A stretch of 64,000 nt of DNA from Entamoeba invadens IP1. Its lineage: Eukaryota > Evosea > Mastigamoebida > Endamoebidae. Below are positions 30,263-41,223 of this stretch, piece after piece. Below the pieces are notes generated by a model. The model worked only from the letters and a program-made list of their open reading frames with translations, was not told the origin of the DNA and made no database searches. The position numbers and the translations under genes were made by a program. Positions within the stretch are counted from its first letter, which is position 1; each line of letters starts with the position of its first letter. Location: assembly GCF_000330505.1 (NCBI RefSeq), contig NW_004443615.1:162603-226602 (forward strand), in the 5' to 3' direction.

Positions 30263-31880
30263 ATGGAAGAAAAGCCAAAGACAAATCACTTTTCTTTTCT
30301 AACCCGCAGAACATCCGCTTCAGAAGGCTTTACTCAACCCGCAGACACCGACAAAAAGTCCTTCTTCACCTTCTTTAGATCACACAAAAGTGCACTCTCA
30401 TCTGAACAAATGACACAACTCGCGTTATCAGAATCACCACAACCAGATGAAAGACCGACTACTCCCAACCCCAAAAGAACACCAAAAAAGCCTAAGGAAA
30501 AGGTCTTTAGAAAAAGTTTTATGACCTTCGAGAGACCAAAGAGAGAGAAATTGTCGCTAATGGAGGATATCCCTCTTATCACTACTATTAAAAACGTCTT
30601 TGGGAATGGCATAGACGAAGATGAGGAGATTCGAAAGAGGTGCGAGGTCATCTTTAAAACGCCGAGTGTTCCCCTCTACCCTTCACTTATCCCTGAAATT
30701 GTAAGACCTAATAAAAGGTTTTTGGTCAAGCAAGAAATGTTCTGTGTGTTGATTGAGTCATTTGAAGATAATAACAGGAAGAAATACGACTGTTGGTCAT
30801 CACTGGTATTACCCAAAGAAGAGTGGACTGAACACGCAGAATCGTTTAACGTCGATTTGAATTCCGTCAAAGCAAATGGAATGCACGTAGAGTCTTCAAT
30901 ACACTCATTCACACATAACACTGACTTGGGGCTCTATCAATTTGTTGACATCGAGACAAACTTCTCGTTCTTTAAGTCGTATTTCAATGGAAAAAGTTTG
31001 TTTCTTGTGTACATTGCGTACGTCACCTTTTATTTTTACACGTATAAATGAATTACACATAGCGCGGTCGATCTTCTATGGATTCGAAGAGAGTGGAACC
31101 ATTTTGTGCTACCAGAAGGGTCTTATTCTGCAACTGGTACTTGTCTTTGAACCAAAAGGGATTCATCGGTTCACACTGCCTTGTGACCAAAATTGTGTTT
31201 CGTGGTGGAAAGACAGTATGGGAATCACCGAGACGCCAATCAAAATTAAAGCAAAGTCGAAGTTCTTGGAGGAGTTGGTCAAATTTGAGGACCTCAACAT
31301 AGTGTGTGAGCATCGAGTTGGTGTGTTGTATGCAAAAGGTGGCCAAACACATGAGTTGGAGATGTACAAGAACACGGAGTGCTCAGAGGCGTTTTGGAAG
31401 TTCATGAATTTAATATCGAAAGAGGAGGAAGTGAAAGGATGGGAGAGATACAGTGGAGGCCTTGACGTGGTTCATGCCGACACCAACAGTCACTTTTACT
31501 ACACAAATTTCTGTGGATTTGAAATTGCGTTTCATGTTGCTCCCCTTCTTCCTTCGACCACAAATGACGAACAACTTGAGAGAAAGCGGTTTGTAGGAAA
31601 TGATGTCGTTGTCATCATTTTCAAAGAAAAGGAAGACGACACTGATGTGGTTGACCCTATTTTTGTCTCGAAAATGAACTGTTTGTTCATTGTTGTGACG
31701 CCACATGTCAAGACTCAAGACAACACAAAGTACAAAATTAATGTTGTTTGTCACAACGAAATCATTCCATTTCCTCCTTATGTTGAGGATGTATGGTACG
31801 AACACGGTGAAGGATTCAAAATATTCTTTTTGCACAAAGGTTTGTTGTATTGGAATAACATTAGAACCTCAATTTTATAA
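30263..31880 (+). CDS. Rap/Ran-GAP domain protein (2 exons), 516 aa
   Basis: Exon 1 is 30263-30995 and exon 2 is 31063-31880, split by a 67-base intron (GTTTGT to TAG) with matching phase. The start is the ATG one codon after a GTG. Residues 1-110 are Ser/Pro/Lys-rich and disordered. Residues about 325-516 are a RapGAP domain with EHRVGVLYAKGGQTHELEM, GWERYSGGLDVV and RKRFVGNDVVVIIFKE. N424 is the 'asparagine thumb' that replaces an arginine finger in this class, so the enzyme should be active. It would switch off Rap-type GTPases, which control adhesion and cytoskeleton in amoebae (known for the family). The domain would be split in two without the intron, which supports the join. Confidence 0.88.
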
Positions 31881-31911
31881 TTATAATTAATTATAGTTTA
31901 ATAATAAATTA

Positions 31912-32043
31912 ATGACAATTGATATTGACTCTTTAGTGGTGAATGCATGTCGGACGGTTATCAAATGTGGTGCACTCTTAGGGCGGACAACTCGGTCAAA
32001 CGAACGGCTGTTACGGTCTATAATAGTGAATGGAATTAAATAA
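31912..32043 (+). CDS. Possible small ORF, 43 aa
   Basis: An ATG-to-TAA frame of 43 codons between the convergent RapGAP and LRR genes. Its composition is clearly GC-richer than intergenic DNA around it and similar to coding sequence (for example CGGACGGTTATC). The peptide has two cysteines and a basic middle (GRTTRSNERLLRS). It could be a micro-gene or a fragment of a lost gene. I recognise nothing in it. Confidence 0.25.
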   Translation: MTIDIDSLVVNACRTVIKCGALLGRTTRSNERLLRSIIVNGIK

Positions 32044-32065
32044 TGAATTTTTGTATTATCTATTT

Positions 32066-33706
32066 TTAGAGAGAGTCTATTTGTCTTCTAATTTTTTGAA
32101 GAACCTTAGCATTGATTCTTGAAGCGTCAAAAGGAGAGTCAACAATTACAACACACTCCACTGTTGGCGGTGTGCGATTTATAACAAAACACCTTTTAGT
32201 GTTCTCTATGTATAGCGTCTCCAAGTCGTCTGGAAGGAGGATAAATAAATCACCAAAGCATCTTGAGATGTTGATTTTGACCAAAGAAGGTTCTCCAGAT
32301 AAGTCCAAGTGCTTCACACAGTTTGCAACACACTTTAAGTGAAGTTCTTGGAGAGAACTTGGAAACGCGTTTTTGTCTGCTATTGTGTTCACAAGTAATT
32401 TCGTGAGTTCTGTGTGACATATCAGTTTGTGTGGACACTGCTGAGTTGAGATAATTGTGAGTTCCTGTAAGTACGACTTTTGAGGAATTGTTTGTTGATC
32501 GATTGATAACTGAATTAATCCACAAGGAAACACTTTATTTGCATTTTCGATATGGAGAGGTGAGCCGTGTAATGAAATTTTTGTAAGGTTAGTGAGTCTT
32601 TTAAATGATGTGAAATTGCACTTTGTTGCAAAATTTGAGAACACTTTAAGTCGATGTAAATTGTAGATATTGAAATTCACTGGCTTCCCTCTGATTTCAT
32701 TTTCGTTCATGTCGATACCTGGTGTGCAATGTATAAAAGTCAGCTCTATCAAATTGGTTGGCAGTGAAAACGCGAACTTTGCATTTTCTATAGAGAATGC
32801 AGTGAGTGATGTATAGTTCTTAATGTCGAATGTGAAGAGTGGTGATGACATAGTCAATTGTTTTACACTTTTTGGTAAGAAGTTTGAAGAGAATGAACAG
32901 AGTGAAGTGATTTGGTTAAATCCGTTTTTATTGTACTCTGCCAAAGACGAGTAATTAACCGAATGTGGGAGATAAGTGTTATAAAAGGACTCAAACGATG
33001 AAACTGGAAATTTGTGTGTGAACACAAACGTCTTCTTTTTATTTTGGAGATACACCACATGTTCAGTTAAAGACTCTATATCACCTTTCATACACATTTG
33101 TATATATGGATTCTTTAATAAAAAAGATTTAGAAGTGTTCGATATCACATTTGAAGTATATACAATAACTATATTTTCAATGTCATATTGTTTCAAAGCA
33201 GTGACTTGCTCACAGAAATTGTCTGTGTTTGTTATCAATTTGATCAATGAATATCTATGGTACTTCATTAACTTCACATATGGAATTTCATCACATTTAA
33301 GACAAACTGTTTTCAAGTTAATAAAGTTCGTCAAATCAATTTCACTGAGTTTTAAAAGCGTCATTTTCAGTGATACAATTTTGTCACCATAAAACGATGG
33401 AATATCATCTAAACTATACACGTGAGTTAATCGAAGATGTTCAAAGACTGGTCCACAAACAGCGAGCAAATGTAATGGGAGAGAAATAGACTCCAAATTA
33501 TGAAGAATTCTTTTCACGTGAGACACTGTTTTAATTGCACGCACCATATCTACTGGGCTTTTATATACCAAGTTATACGGATATTGTCTCACCATTCCAA
33601 GAGCGTCAAAACACTTTTTATTGACATTTCCGATACTTTCTAAACACTTTGTGTCACTCACAAAGAGCACAACATTTGCTATGAAAACCTTTTCAAGTTT
33701 CACCAT
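32066..33706 (-). CDS. Leucine-rich-repeat-like protein, 546 aa
   Basis: The start is the ATG before VKLEKVFIANVVLF; a TTG 11 codons earlier is rejected. Residues 1-60 look like the small helical N-terminal module that precedes LRRs in many Entamoeba proteins, possibly F-box-like. From about 90 to the end there are irregular Leu/Ile-rich units of 20-25 residues, for example LTNFINLKTVCLKC, FKRLTNLTKISLHGSPL, FPSSLQELHLKCV and LDLSGEPSLVKINIS. There is no signal peptide. LRR proteins of this kind are numerous in Entamoeba, and their partners are mostly unknown. A role as a substrate or partner receptor is inference. Confidence 0.7.
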   Translation of the reverse strand: MVKLEKVFIANVVLFVSDTKCLESIGNVNKKCFDALGMVRQYPYNLVYKSPVDMVRAIKTVSHVKRILHNLESISLPLHLLAVCGPVFEHLRLTHVYSLDDIPSFYGDKIVSLKMTLLKLSEIDLTNFINLKTVCLKCDEIPYVKLMKYHRYSLIKLITNTDNFCEQVTALKQYDIENIVIVYTSNVISNTSKSFLLKNPYIQMCMKGDIESLTEHVVYLQNKKKTFVFTHKFPVSSFESFYNTYLPHSVNYSSLAEYNKNGFNQITSLCSFSSNFLPKSVKQLTMSSPLFTFDIKNYTSLTAFSIENAKFAFSLPTNLIELTFIHCTPGIDMNENEIRGKPVNFNIYNLHRLKVFSNFATKCNFTSFKRLTNLTKISLHGSPLHIENANKVFPCGLIQLSIDQQTIPQKSYLQELTIISTQQCPHKLICHTELTKLLVNTIADKNAFPSSLQELHLKCVANCVKHLDLSGEPSLVKINISRCFGDLFILLPDDLETLYIENTKRCFVINRTPPTVECVVIVDSPFDASRINAKVLQKIRRQIDSL

Positions 33707-33769
33707 TTGAATTATTTTAGTTTGTGCTATTAAACTCAATTCCTAATAAAAAAAATCAATGTCTTCATA

Positions 33770-34939
33770 TTAAAATGGGGCTTGTGGGAAGAACGTCGGA
33801 GGGGCTTGTGTGACGTCATTCCAGTTATGGAACGTTGTCAGTAAAATCGCCAAGTTGTCGTCGGCCAACTTCTTTTTGTACATATTAGGGTATCGCGCGT
33901 CGTTGTTCACAAACATTTTAGTCATCGAGACGCACTCCTCCGCATGCGCAACGTCCATGAAGTACACAAAGACGAACACCAATCCTTCCAGGAATGACAC
34001 TCTGATGTTGACAAACCCTTCTATTTTCTCAAGATACGTCTTGTAATTCTGAATGAGCAATACACTCTCTTTCTGTTGTAAACACGTTGAGAAGACAAAG
34101 ACGGCAACACGTTCAGAGGAGCTCGTGGTAGGTTGTTGGATTGGGTTAAACTGATTAAAGTTCTGAGTTGGTGTGATGGTGTGTAACACGTTGACTGGTG
34201 GTGTCGGTTGAATATTTTGTTGTTGTTCAGCTTGTTGTTGTTCTTGTTTGAGTGCTTGTGCGATCTTCCCTTTCGAAGTCTTTTTTTCTCTTGCTTGAAT
34301 AGAGAAAGGGACAGTAACGACCTTTTCATCATTTAATGTGATGACTATTTGAAGCTTTTTCTTGTGGTGGTCTCTTGATGAACTACAGTTAGTCTTGCAG
34401 TGGTCGAAGATATACATTTCCGTCTTATCGTCGGAGACGGTGGGTTGATATGATGACCCCGTCGAGCTTCCAATCTCTATAATATTCTTCCCTCCACATT
34501 GTGAGCACGTCGCAAACTCCTCTTCTTCCCCTTCTTTCTTACACTTGAGTGCGGTCACTGATTGGAAGACTTGTTCAAAGCTCAAACCCTTCTTTTCTCT
34601 CCAAGTCGAGCTCATCGTCAGAATCAAAGAAAATGGGCGATACCGAAAGACCTTAGCTGTCGAAAGTCGAATTTCTGGGGGTTTACAGCTGATGGATGAT
34701 TTCTCCTCCAAAGATCTTTCCAAGTCAATTTGGGGTTCTAACGTTCTCTTTGAGGAAATGTATTCGTCCGCACTTGGAAAGGCCGACCAGAGCTTTTGTG
34801 TGATCAAAAGTTCGTGTTTCAGGTCTTCTCGTTTTTGGAGGAGGACCTTGTTTTGGTGTTGTGAGTACGAGTAGCTACTCCCAAATGAAGGAAAGTACTG
34901 ATTACCAGAAACGTCTCGACTCAAGATCTCTTTTGTCAT
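33770..34939 (-). CDS. Possible p53/CudA-like (Ig-fold) transcription factor, 389 aa
   Basis: Residues about 85-225 resemble an immunoglobulin-fold DNA-binding domain of the p53/STAT/CudA kind. They contain KVFRYRPFSLILTMSS, a CSQCGG pair (C145, C148), and FDHCKTNCSSSRDHHKKKL followed by QIVITLNDEKVVTVPFSIQA. The last part mirrors the p53 strand-loop order (a C-x3-C segment, then an 'LTIITLED' strand). A Gln-rich stretch (about 224-245) and a Pro/Thr-rich stretch follow, as in activation regions, then a second ordered C-terminal domain (about 275-375). Dictyostelium CudA has a reported Entamoeba relative, so this could be that family. This is pattern recognition by eye. The gene itself is secure; the family is uncertain. 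Confidence 0.65.
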   Translation of the reverse strand: MTKEILSRDVSGNQYFPSFGSSYSYSQHQNKVLLQKREDLKHELLITQKLWSAFPSADEYISSKRTLEPQIDLERSLEEKSSISCKPPEIRLSTAKVFRYRPFSLILTMSSTWREKKGLSFEQVFQSVTALKCKKEGEEEEFATCSQCGGKNIIEIGSSTGSSYQPTVSDDKTEMYIFDHCKTNCSSSRDHHKKKLQIVITLNDEKVVTVPFSIQAREKKTSKGKIAQALKQEQQQAEQQQNIQPTPPVNVLHTITPTQNFNQFNPIQQPTTSSSERVAVFVFSTCLQQKESVLLIQNYKTYLEKIEGFVNIRVSFLEGLVFVFVYFMDVAHAEECVSMTKMFVNNDARYPNMYKKKLADDNLAILLTTFHNWNDVTQAPPTFFPQAPF

Positions 34940-35241
34940 ATGTGTGCAATTTTAGTGCACTTTAAAAATTTGTTGTTTCTTTGTTCAACTCTATTTTAAG
35001 CCAACGACTTTTCTCTTTTCGTTCAAATTTGACTTAAAAAAACTCGTTTTTTTATTAATCTTTTATAGTATTAATTATAGTAATTTTTATTATTTATTTT
35101 ATTAAAATAGATGATTGTTGGTAGTTCAAAATAATGTATTAGACATAAATGATTTAATATATTAAATAGTATAATACATTTAATTAGTTTCCTCAAAACG
35201 AATAAAAATACCAAAATCGAACGTCAAAAAATCTGATTCAC
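34940..35241. other. Intergenic region, AT-rich
   Basis: About 300 bases between two minus-strand genes. It contains the promoter of the transcription-factor-like gene and the CCT5 terminator. Nothing else is seen. Confidence 0.4.
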
Positions 35242-36852
35242 TTATCTCTGTTGTCCGGCCGCGCCAATGACATCGTCGACCTTCAAAATCATTTTGACGA
35301 CCTGGGTTGCAAGCAGAATTTGTTGAGTTTTTGAGTGAAGGGACTCGAATACTTTTTGTTTCGTCATATCAGTAGTCCCGAGTTGTAAGCAGTCGATACC
35401 ATAGACCGAGCTTTTTTCTGCAATTTGCATTTGTTTCACTTGTGCGACCGTTTCAATCGCGTTCAACCCAGAGTTCTCTGCAAGTGCATGTGGGATCGAC
35501 AACAACGCGTCTGCGTACACTGACATGGCATGATGTTCGACAGTTGTGCACTTTTTAGCGGCTTCGGCAACAACAAGGGACATCGCAATTTCGGCAGATC
35601 CACCACCACAGACTTCTCTTCCGTCTCTCAAGTAATTTCTCGCAACACACAACGCATCGTGGATCGATCGCTCAATCTCCGCTAACACCATTTTGTTCCC
35701 ACCTCGAATGAAAATGGTCACCGCATTCGAATTCGGGCACCCCTCCACCTTGATCATCTTTTCTTTAGTGGTCCCAAATGACATCTCATGCACCAATTTG
35801 CAACTCCCAAGTTTGTCTGCAGTGAGTTCCTCAAAGCGGGGAACTATGCGGGCACCCGTCGCAATAGCAAGCAGCTCAAGCTCAACACCACCAACCCATC
35901 TGACGGCATTGATCCCATTGCTCAGTAATAAATGGTTAGCTTCATCGTCAAACCCCCACTGACACAACACAACATTCGCTCCAGCATCTTTCACGCGTTG
36001 GACTTGCATTCTGAAGTAGTCTTGCTCTTGTTGGTACAACTGATTATACGCCTCGACACTGGTGACATTCATGTTAGTCGTAGTCTTGGTCTTGGGGGGC
36101 TCAAATGGGCACGACAAGATACATACCTTAGCATCTTCAACTGATTTCTTCATTTGCGAATGTGAGAACTCCTTCTCAAGCATCAGCCCTTGGACTAATT
36201 CAGTGTCTTCCATTTGTCCTCCGGCTTTTGTTTGTAACTTGATCAAGTCCATATTGACATCGTTTCGCTCTTTGTCGTAGACAGCCAAGACAGCATCAGT
36301 GCACACCTCGGCTAAGTGTCTTTTGCATCTGTTTACTATTTTGGAGCCAAGAGCTACCTCACAAGCAGCTACTATGGCATCTCGATCCATCTTCTCCTTA
36401 GGAATGGCAATTCTCTTCAACTCGTCAACGGCAACTTGAGCGGCTTGTTCATACCCAATCGCAATACGGGTTGGGTGAATACCACGCTCAACTAATTTGA
36501 GCGAGTGTTCGAGCAACGAACCGGCAAAGACAACAACCCCCGTTGTCCCATCACCAATCTCAGAGTCTTGTGACTGTGAAAGCTCGACTAATAATTTGGC
36601 AATTGGGTGGTCAATGGACATCTCTTGCATGATCGTGGCACCGTCGTTCGATACAGTGACATCTCCGTCTTGTGAGACCATCATTTTGTCCATACCCTTT
36701 GGACCAAGGGAGGTTTTCAAAATGTCTGAGACAGTTTTGGCTGCTAGAATGTGTGCACGTGTCGCCTCGACGCCTCTCAGTCGGTTCTCCTTCTTCTCTT
36801 CTTGTTCACGTACTATGATAAATGGTCGACCGTTCTCGTCAAAGGCAAACAT
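35242..36852 (-). CDS. CCT5: T-complex protein 1 subunit epsilon (CCT5)
   Basis: Subunit of the cytosolic CCT/TRiC chaperonin, which folds actin and tubulin using ATP. At 536 aa it is full length. It opens [16 protein letters not shown], the hallmark of the epsilon subunit. Chaperonin motifs are all present: [30 protein letters not shown] (with the catalytic Asp), a closing [10 protein letters not shown], and [12 protein letters not shown] near the end. Codon use is strongly biased, as in actin, which fits high expression. On the minus strand a GTTGAACTGA motif, like the Entamoeba GAAC element, lies about 25 bases before the ATG. Confidence 0.96.
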   Translation of the reverse strand: MFAFDENGRPFIIVREQEEKKENRLRGVEATRAHILAAKTVSDILKTSLGPKGMDKMMVSQDGDVTVSNDGATIMQEMSIDHPIAKLLVELSQSQDSEIGDGTTGVVVFAGSLLEHSLKLVERGIHPTRIAIGYEQAAQVAVDELKRIAIPKEKMDRDAIVAACEVALGSKIVNRCKRHLAEVCTDAVLAVYDKERNDVNMDLIKLQTKAGGQMEDTELVQGLMLEKEFSHSQMKKSVEDAKVCILSCPFEPPKTKTTTNMNVTSVEAYNQLYQQEQDYFRMQVQRVKDAGANVVLCQWGFDDEANHLLLSNGINAVRWVGGVELELLAIATGARIVPRFEELTADKLGSCKLVHEMSFGTTKEKMIKVEGCPNSNAVTIFIRGGNKMVLAEIERSIHDALCVARNYLRDGREVCGGGSAEIAMSLVVAEAAKKCTTVEHHAMSVYADALLSIPHALAENSGLNAIETVAQVKQMQIAEKSSVYGIDCLQLGTTDMTKQKVFESLHSKTQQILLATQVVKMILKVDDVIGAAGQQR

Positions 36853-38108
36853 CCACTAAATTATTCAGTTCAACGTTGATAAGGATTATTTACTAATAAA
36901 TGTGGTTTAGTTATTATTAATTAATAATTAACGGTTCTCTTTTGGAGTTTGCAAAATGGGGTTGGTGATGGTTTCTTGTTAATTTTTTTTAAGTTTATTT
37001 ATTAAGTTATTTCTTTAGTAAAATTACTATTATTATTAATTTAAGTATTTGTTGTGTTTTTTGTGTAAAAAATAGTGATTTTTTTTATTTGAAAAAAATA
37101 ATTTTTTTCTATAATAAAATATATTTGTATAATTAATTTAATTTTTATAATTTATAATAAATTATAAATAAAAACAACTTTTTAAAAGTTGGTATCAAAA
37201 TATAGTAAAATTATCATATTTTTATATAGTTAATTTAATTGATTAAAACAAAATTAATTAAATTAAATTATTAAAACAATAACAAAATCAAATTAAAATT
37301 AATTATAATACAAATCACAGATAATCCCGAAATTGTAATAGAAAACAAATTTAAATAACAATATATTTTAAATTTGAAATAAATAAAGTAAATTAGCTTT
37401 TTAGTTATTTAAAAAAAAAAAAATTGCTAAAAAAATTCGAGAACAAAAAAAATAATATTTTAATAATATTTTATTTAATTTTTCAATATAAATGTAATTA
37501 AACAAACAAGATTAATTATGGTTGATTAATAATAATTTATTAAAATATTTGTTATTTTGTTGAACTTATACTTGTTAGTTATTAAGTTTTAATCAGAGGT
37601 TTCCAAAATCCCGATGCTAATTACCCATTTAATAACCAAAAAGTTCATTTTCTCTTATAAATTCGTACGTTATAATACCACATTTTCGGCAATAATTATT
37701 TTGGAACCGCCTGGTTTTAATTTTAACAATAATTTGTTTAATTATTGAATTATTTAAATCAAATTACAAATTTATTAAAATTTTTTTTTTAATTGCAATC
37801 ACCAACAAAAAACTAAAATTAAATCAGACCAAAAAAATGTATTATATGTTATAATAAATAATATTTCAAAAGTATTATTAAAAGTTAAAAAAAATAAAAT
37901 ACACCAATATTTCAAAACTATTTTTAAACTAAAACTCATAGCTCAATCGTTTTTTAATATTTTCAAGTGAAATTCCAAAACAAACAATTAAAGATTGTTT
38001 GTTTAATTATGTGCACGAAAATTACACCAAAAAACGCTATAAATAACACAATACAGTAGAGCAAAAATATATTACCCAAAGAAAAGAAACTAAACTACTT
38101 TTTCTTAT
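36853..38108. promoter_or_regulatory. Divergent intergenic region, 1.26 kb, extremely AT-rich
   Basis: This separates CCT5 (minus) from the F-box/WD40 gene (plus). Close to CCT5 lies a GAAC-like motif. The remainder is nearly all A/T with homopolymer runs (an A-run near 37411-37422). I see no gene, RNA or dispersed repeat. Confidence 0.45.
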
Positions 38109-40529
38109 ATGAAAGTTGATGAGGTTATTGAAGATATGCTAAAAAACAAGCACACTTGGGTCCGTATACCGAGTGTCATATCTCCACCTGTAAATTGTTT
38201 AGAGACATATGAATCTGTCAACGAGAGTACTGTTACCATTCGATCCACTGGCTTATTTGCGAGTAATTTAGAAAAAGTGGGGAGGGTTATAGACAACATC
38301 AAGTTGGTTCAGTTATTATTTCCCGATGTTTTGATTGATCGCGTTGAAGGCAATCGAGTATACATATCAGCCAAGACTTCGATTGAAGAAAAGAGGATTA
38401 AACTGAGTTATATCAAAGAATGCCAAAAGAGTGATGACTCCATTCTCTTTATTAACGCTGAGTATGACCCCTCATATTGTATATACTATGCATTTCTCTG
38501 TACCAATAAAAAGAATGGGGTGGAAGTCATCACACAGATCCAACTCGACAAAACAAAGATCACAAATAGAACATACCAATTTTATATTAACCACCAAAGG
38601 AAATTCATTTATAACTTCGGGGAGGTTCTGAACTATAACAAAGAGGGTTTAGTAATGTTGGAGATGGAGAGAGACTTTCTGACTCGTGTCGACCAAACTT
38701 CTCTCTTCCCTTATGTGATCCACTCCAACAAATGTTTCACGATGCTTTGCAATGAAAAAGCCTCAGAAGTGGTCATAATAGGAAAATCAAAGTTTAGAAT
38801 TGATGTTCTCAAGCTTATCGAAAGCTTATATAATCACATCGCAAAGTCCCCCATTTTCTTTGTTTGTAAGACAATTCGTGAAACAGAGAAACTTCTCTTC
38901 CAACACGTTGAAACGACACTTTTTGGTCAAGGCGTGTCCACGTCTGATATCGTGTACACATCCAGAATAGTCGAAGGAACTATTTTCACGGCGTGTCGGA
39001 CAACAAAGCAGATGTGTACTGAAAAGCACAACGACGATCATTTTGAAGTTGTTTTATGTGCCGAGTCAATTAACATTGGAATAGATGGGAGTCCCTACTC
39101 GGACTTTTATTATCATTTCCGATGTCCTCAATTCCAATTTTTGCCTTTGCCCATTCGCAAAAGAAAGTTGACAATTCTGATGGACGCCATTTTACTCGAA
39201 AGAGTCGGGATAGAAAATTTCTCGTCGTTTCAGTTATGTGGAATTGACGACAACGAATTTACACTGTCAAAAAAGATTCTGCTGTCGTCACTGATAATGC
39301 AGGCCCAGATGATCAAACACAAATTCAAAGTAATTGTCCCCCTCGAGAAGTGCCCGCCACAGGGTGTCGGGTTAGACATCACCAAACTTGACCGGCGGCT
39401 TCTCTTCTTATTCTTGACCCAACTTCCATTGGCGGATTTAGTCGCTTTTATGGCGACGTGTAAACGATTTTATTTGATTGTCAAGAATGAAGACGAGATC
39501 TGGCATGGCATCTATGACAAGTACTTGAACCCCTATACATTCTATAAAGCAAATTTGAACTCGACCATTCGGCTTTCTCCACGAAGCAATTATAACTTCT
39601 TTGAAATAGTCAATGAGCAGATGATAATAAGGCACAAATGGCAGAACAAAGCACCGTTGATTAAACAAAGGATCAAAGTGTATGAACACCTTCCTGTCGA
39701 CTTTCTCTTTCCTCGATTAGTCGACTCAACGTTCTTTGTTGGGACTTCGGAGGGAAGGATTAAGCGGCTGAGATACTCTGACTACCAGAGTTACTACGAG
39801 TTCTTTTTTAAAGAGAAAATCCGCGCAGTTGAGACGAATCACGAAGTCGAGAAGATGTTAATTGGATTTGCCGATGGGGAGGTCAAAGTGTATTACAACA
39901 AATTTGACGAAGTGCACAATGTGACGAAAACGTGTGAATATGATGGGATGAAATTCACTGATTACTGTAACACGATGATTGCGTGGAAAAGTGGTGTTGT
40001 TGATTTGTACGACCTTCGTCTGAAAAGTCTTGTGAATCAGTACAAACACCACGATGGGAAGATACTTCATGCAGATAAAGTTGCTGAAAATTTAGTAGTC
40101 AGTTCTGGAGTCGATGGGTGTCTTATTGGATATGACTTGCGATGTGATGGCGTTGCTTTTAAAGCGCCGTTAACAAATAAAACCATTCAAGTCTTTGACG
40201 GGTTTGATGAGAATATTGTGTGTGGTGCTAAAGGGATGATATTGTTGTACGACATGAGGACTAACAAATTTGCCGCATCAAGAAGGCTTACATTCTCCTA
40301 TGTCAATTGTTTGAAATGTTATAATAGAAGATTTGTGGTGGGGACTACAGATAGACTTGTATTGTCTTATGAGTGCACTACTAATTGGATAGGAAAACAA
40401 ACTGTTATATACCAACATGAGTCTCCAGTGAGTTGTGTTAGCTTCGACGATTCAATGCTTATGACAGGGTCGACGGATGGAGTAGTTTATTATTCGAACT
40501 TTTCTGCTTCTTATGGAAGCTTGTTTTAA
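38109..40529 (+). CDS. F-box and WD40 protein with START-like N-terminal part, 806 aa
   Basis: The F-box lies at about 430-472 (LLFLFLTQLPLADLVAFMAT followed by CKRFYLIVKNEDEIW) and WD40-type blades at about 520-806, for example GTSEGRIKRLRYSDY, GVVDLYDLRL, SSGVDGCLIGYDLRCD and TGSTDGVVYYSN. This pair is the design of SCF ubiquitin-ligase receptors: the F-box binds Skp1, and the propeller binds the substrate. The first 200 residues look like an alpha/beta lipid-binding START-type domain (HTWVRIPSV; SNLEKVGRVIDNIKLVQLLFPD), and a second alpha/beta part spans 210-400. A START-like module joined to F-box/WD40 would be unusual. The START call is weak; the F-box and WD40 calls are good. Confidence 0.8.
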   Translation: MKVDEVIEDMLKNKHTWVRIPSVISPPVNCLETYESVNESTVTIRSTGLFASNLEKVGRVIDNIKLVQLLFPDVLIDRVEGNRVYISAKTSIEEKRIKLSYIKECQKSDDSILFINAEYDPSYCIYYAFLCTNKKNGVEVITQIQLDKTKITNRTYQFYINHQRKFIYNFGEVLNYNKEGLVMLEMERDFLTRVDQTSLFPYVIHSNKCFTMLCNEKASEVVIIGKSKFRIDVLKLIESLYNHIAKSPIFFVCKTIRETEKLLFQHVETTLFGQGVSTSDIVYTSRIVEGTIFTACRTTKQMCTEKHNDDHFEVVLCAESINIGIDGSPYSDFYYHFRCPQFQFLPLPIRKRKLTILMDAILLERVGIENFSSFQLCGIDDNEFTLSKKILLSSLIMQAQMIKHKFKVIVPLEKCPPQGVGLDITKLDRRLLFLFLTQLPLADLVAFMATCKRFYLIVKNEDEIWHGIYDKYLNPYTFYKANLNSTIRLSPRSNYNFFEIVNEQMIIRHKWQNKAPLIKQRIKVYEHLPVDFLFPRLVDSTFFVGTSEGRIKRLRYSDYQSYYEFFFKEKIRAVETNHEVEKMLIGFADGEVKVYYNKFDEVHNVTKTCEYDGMKFTDYCNTMIAWKSGVVDLYDLRLKSLVNQYKHHDGKILHADKVAENLVVSSGVDGCLIGYDLRCDGVAFKAPLTNKTIQVFDGFDENIVCGAKGMILLYDMRTNKFAASRRLTFSYVNCLKCYNRRFVVGTTDRLVLSYECTTNWIGKQTVIYQHESPVSCVSFDDSMLMTGSTDGVVYYSNFSASYGSLF

Positions 40530-41223
40530 TTTAATGTATTATGTTCGTGAAAAGAAAAATAACACATCTTTTGTTTCTATTTTTCATTTTAATTAAATGC
40601 TGTCGAATAAATTCTATTGACGACTTGTCTAGTATTTTAATTTTAATAAATTATAATATATAGTTATTGGTTTTATTATTATTTCTATTTTTATTTTTAC
40701 TTATTTGTATTAAATTTTATTTTAATAAACTATATAAGAAAATAAATTATATACCAAATATATGTTTTAATAAATTATAATTAAAATATATTAACTAATA
40801 ATTTTTTAATTATTTAAAATGATTTTTTTTAATTTTAAACAGAAAAAATTTGAGATTTTCTTGACAAATACTTTAAAAATATAATAATAATAATAATAAA
40901 TTTTGTATTAAAAAGTATTATTAAAAATAATTTATAATTTGAATTAAAAAGTTAAATAAAAATACAAGTATAATTTACAACAAATGAAACTAGTTAGTAT
41001 AACGGACGTTTTAATGGTTTGGATATAAAATAGACAAATTACAACACCAATCAACCACAATTAGAATTAAAAAAGTACGAAATAAATAAATCAAAAATAA
41101 ATCCCATATTTATTTTTGATTTAAAAAAAATAAAAACATGCATTTTTCAGTGTTTTTATCCAATTTTCAAATCAAAAACAAATATTATTATTCTAAGGAA
41201 TTATAAGTTAAATCAAAAACAAG
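40530..41223. other. Intergenic region, AT-rich
   Basis: About 700 bases between convergent genes. It contains an (ATA/TAA) microsatellite near 40881-40900 and otherwise plain A/T-rich DNA. Confidence 0.45.
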
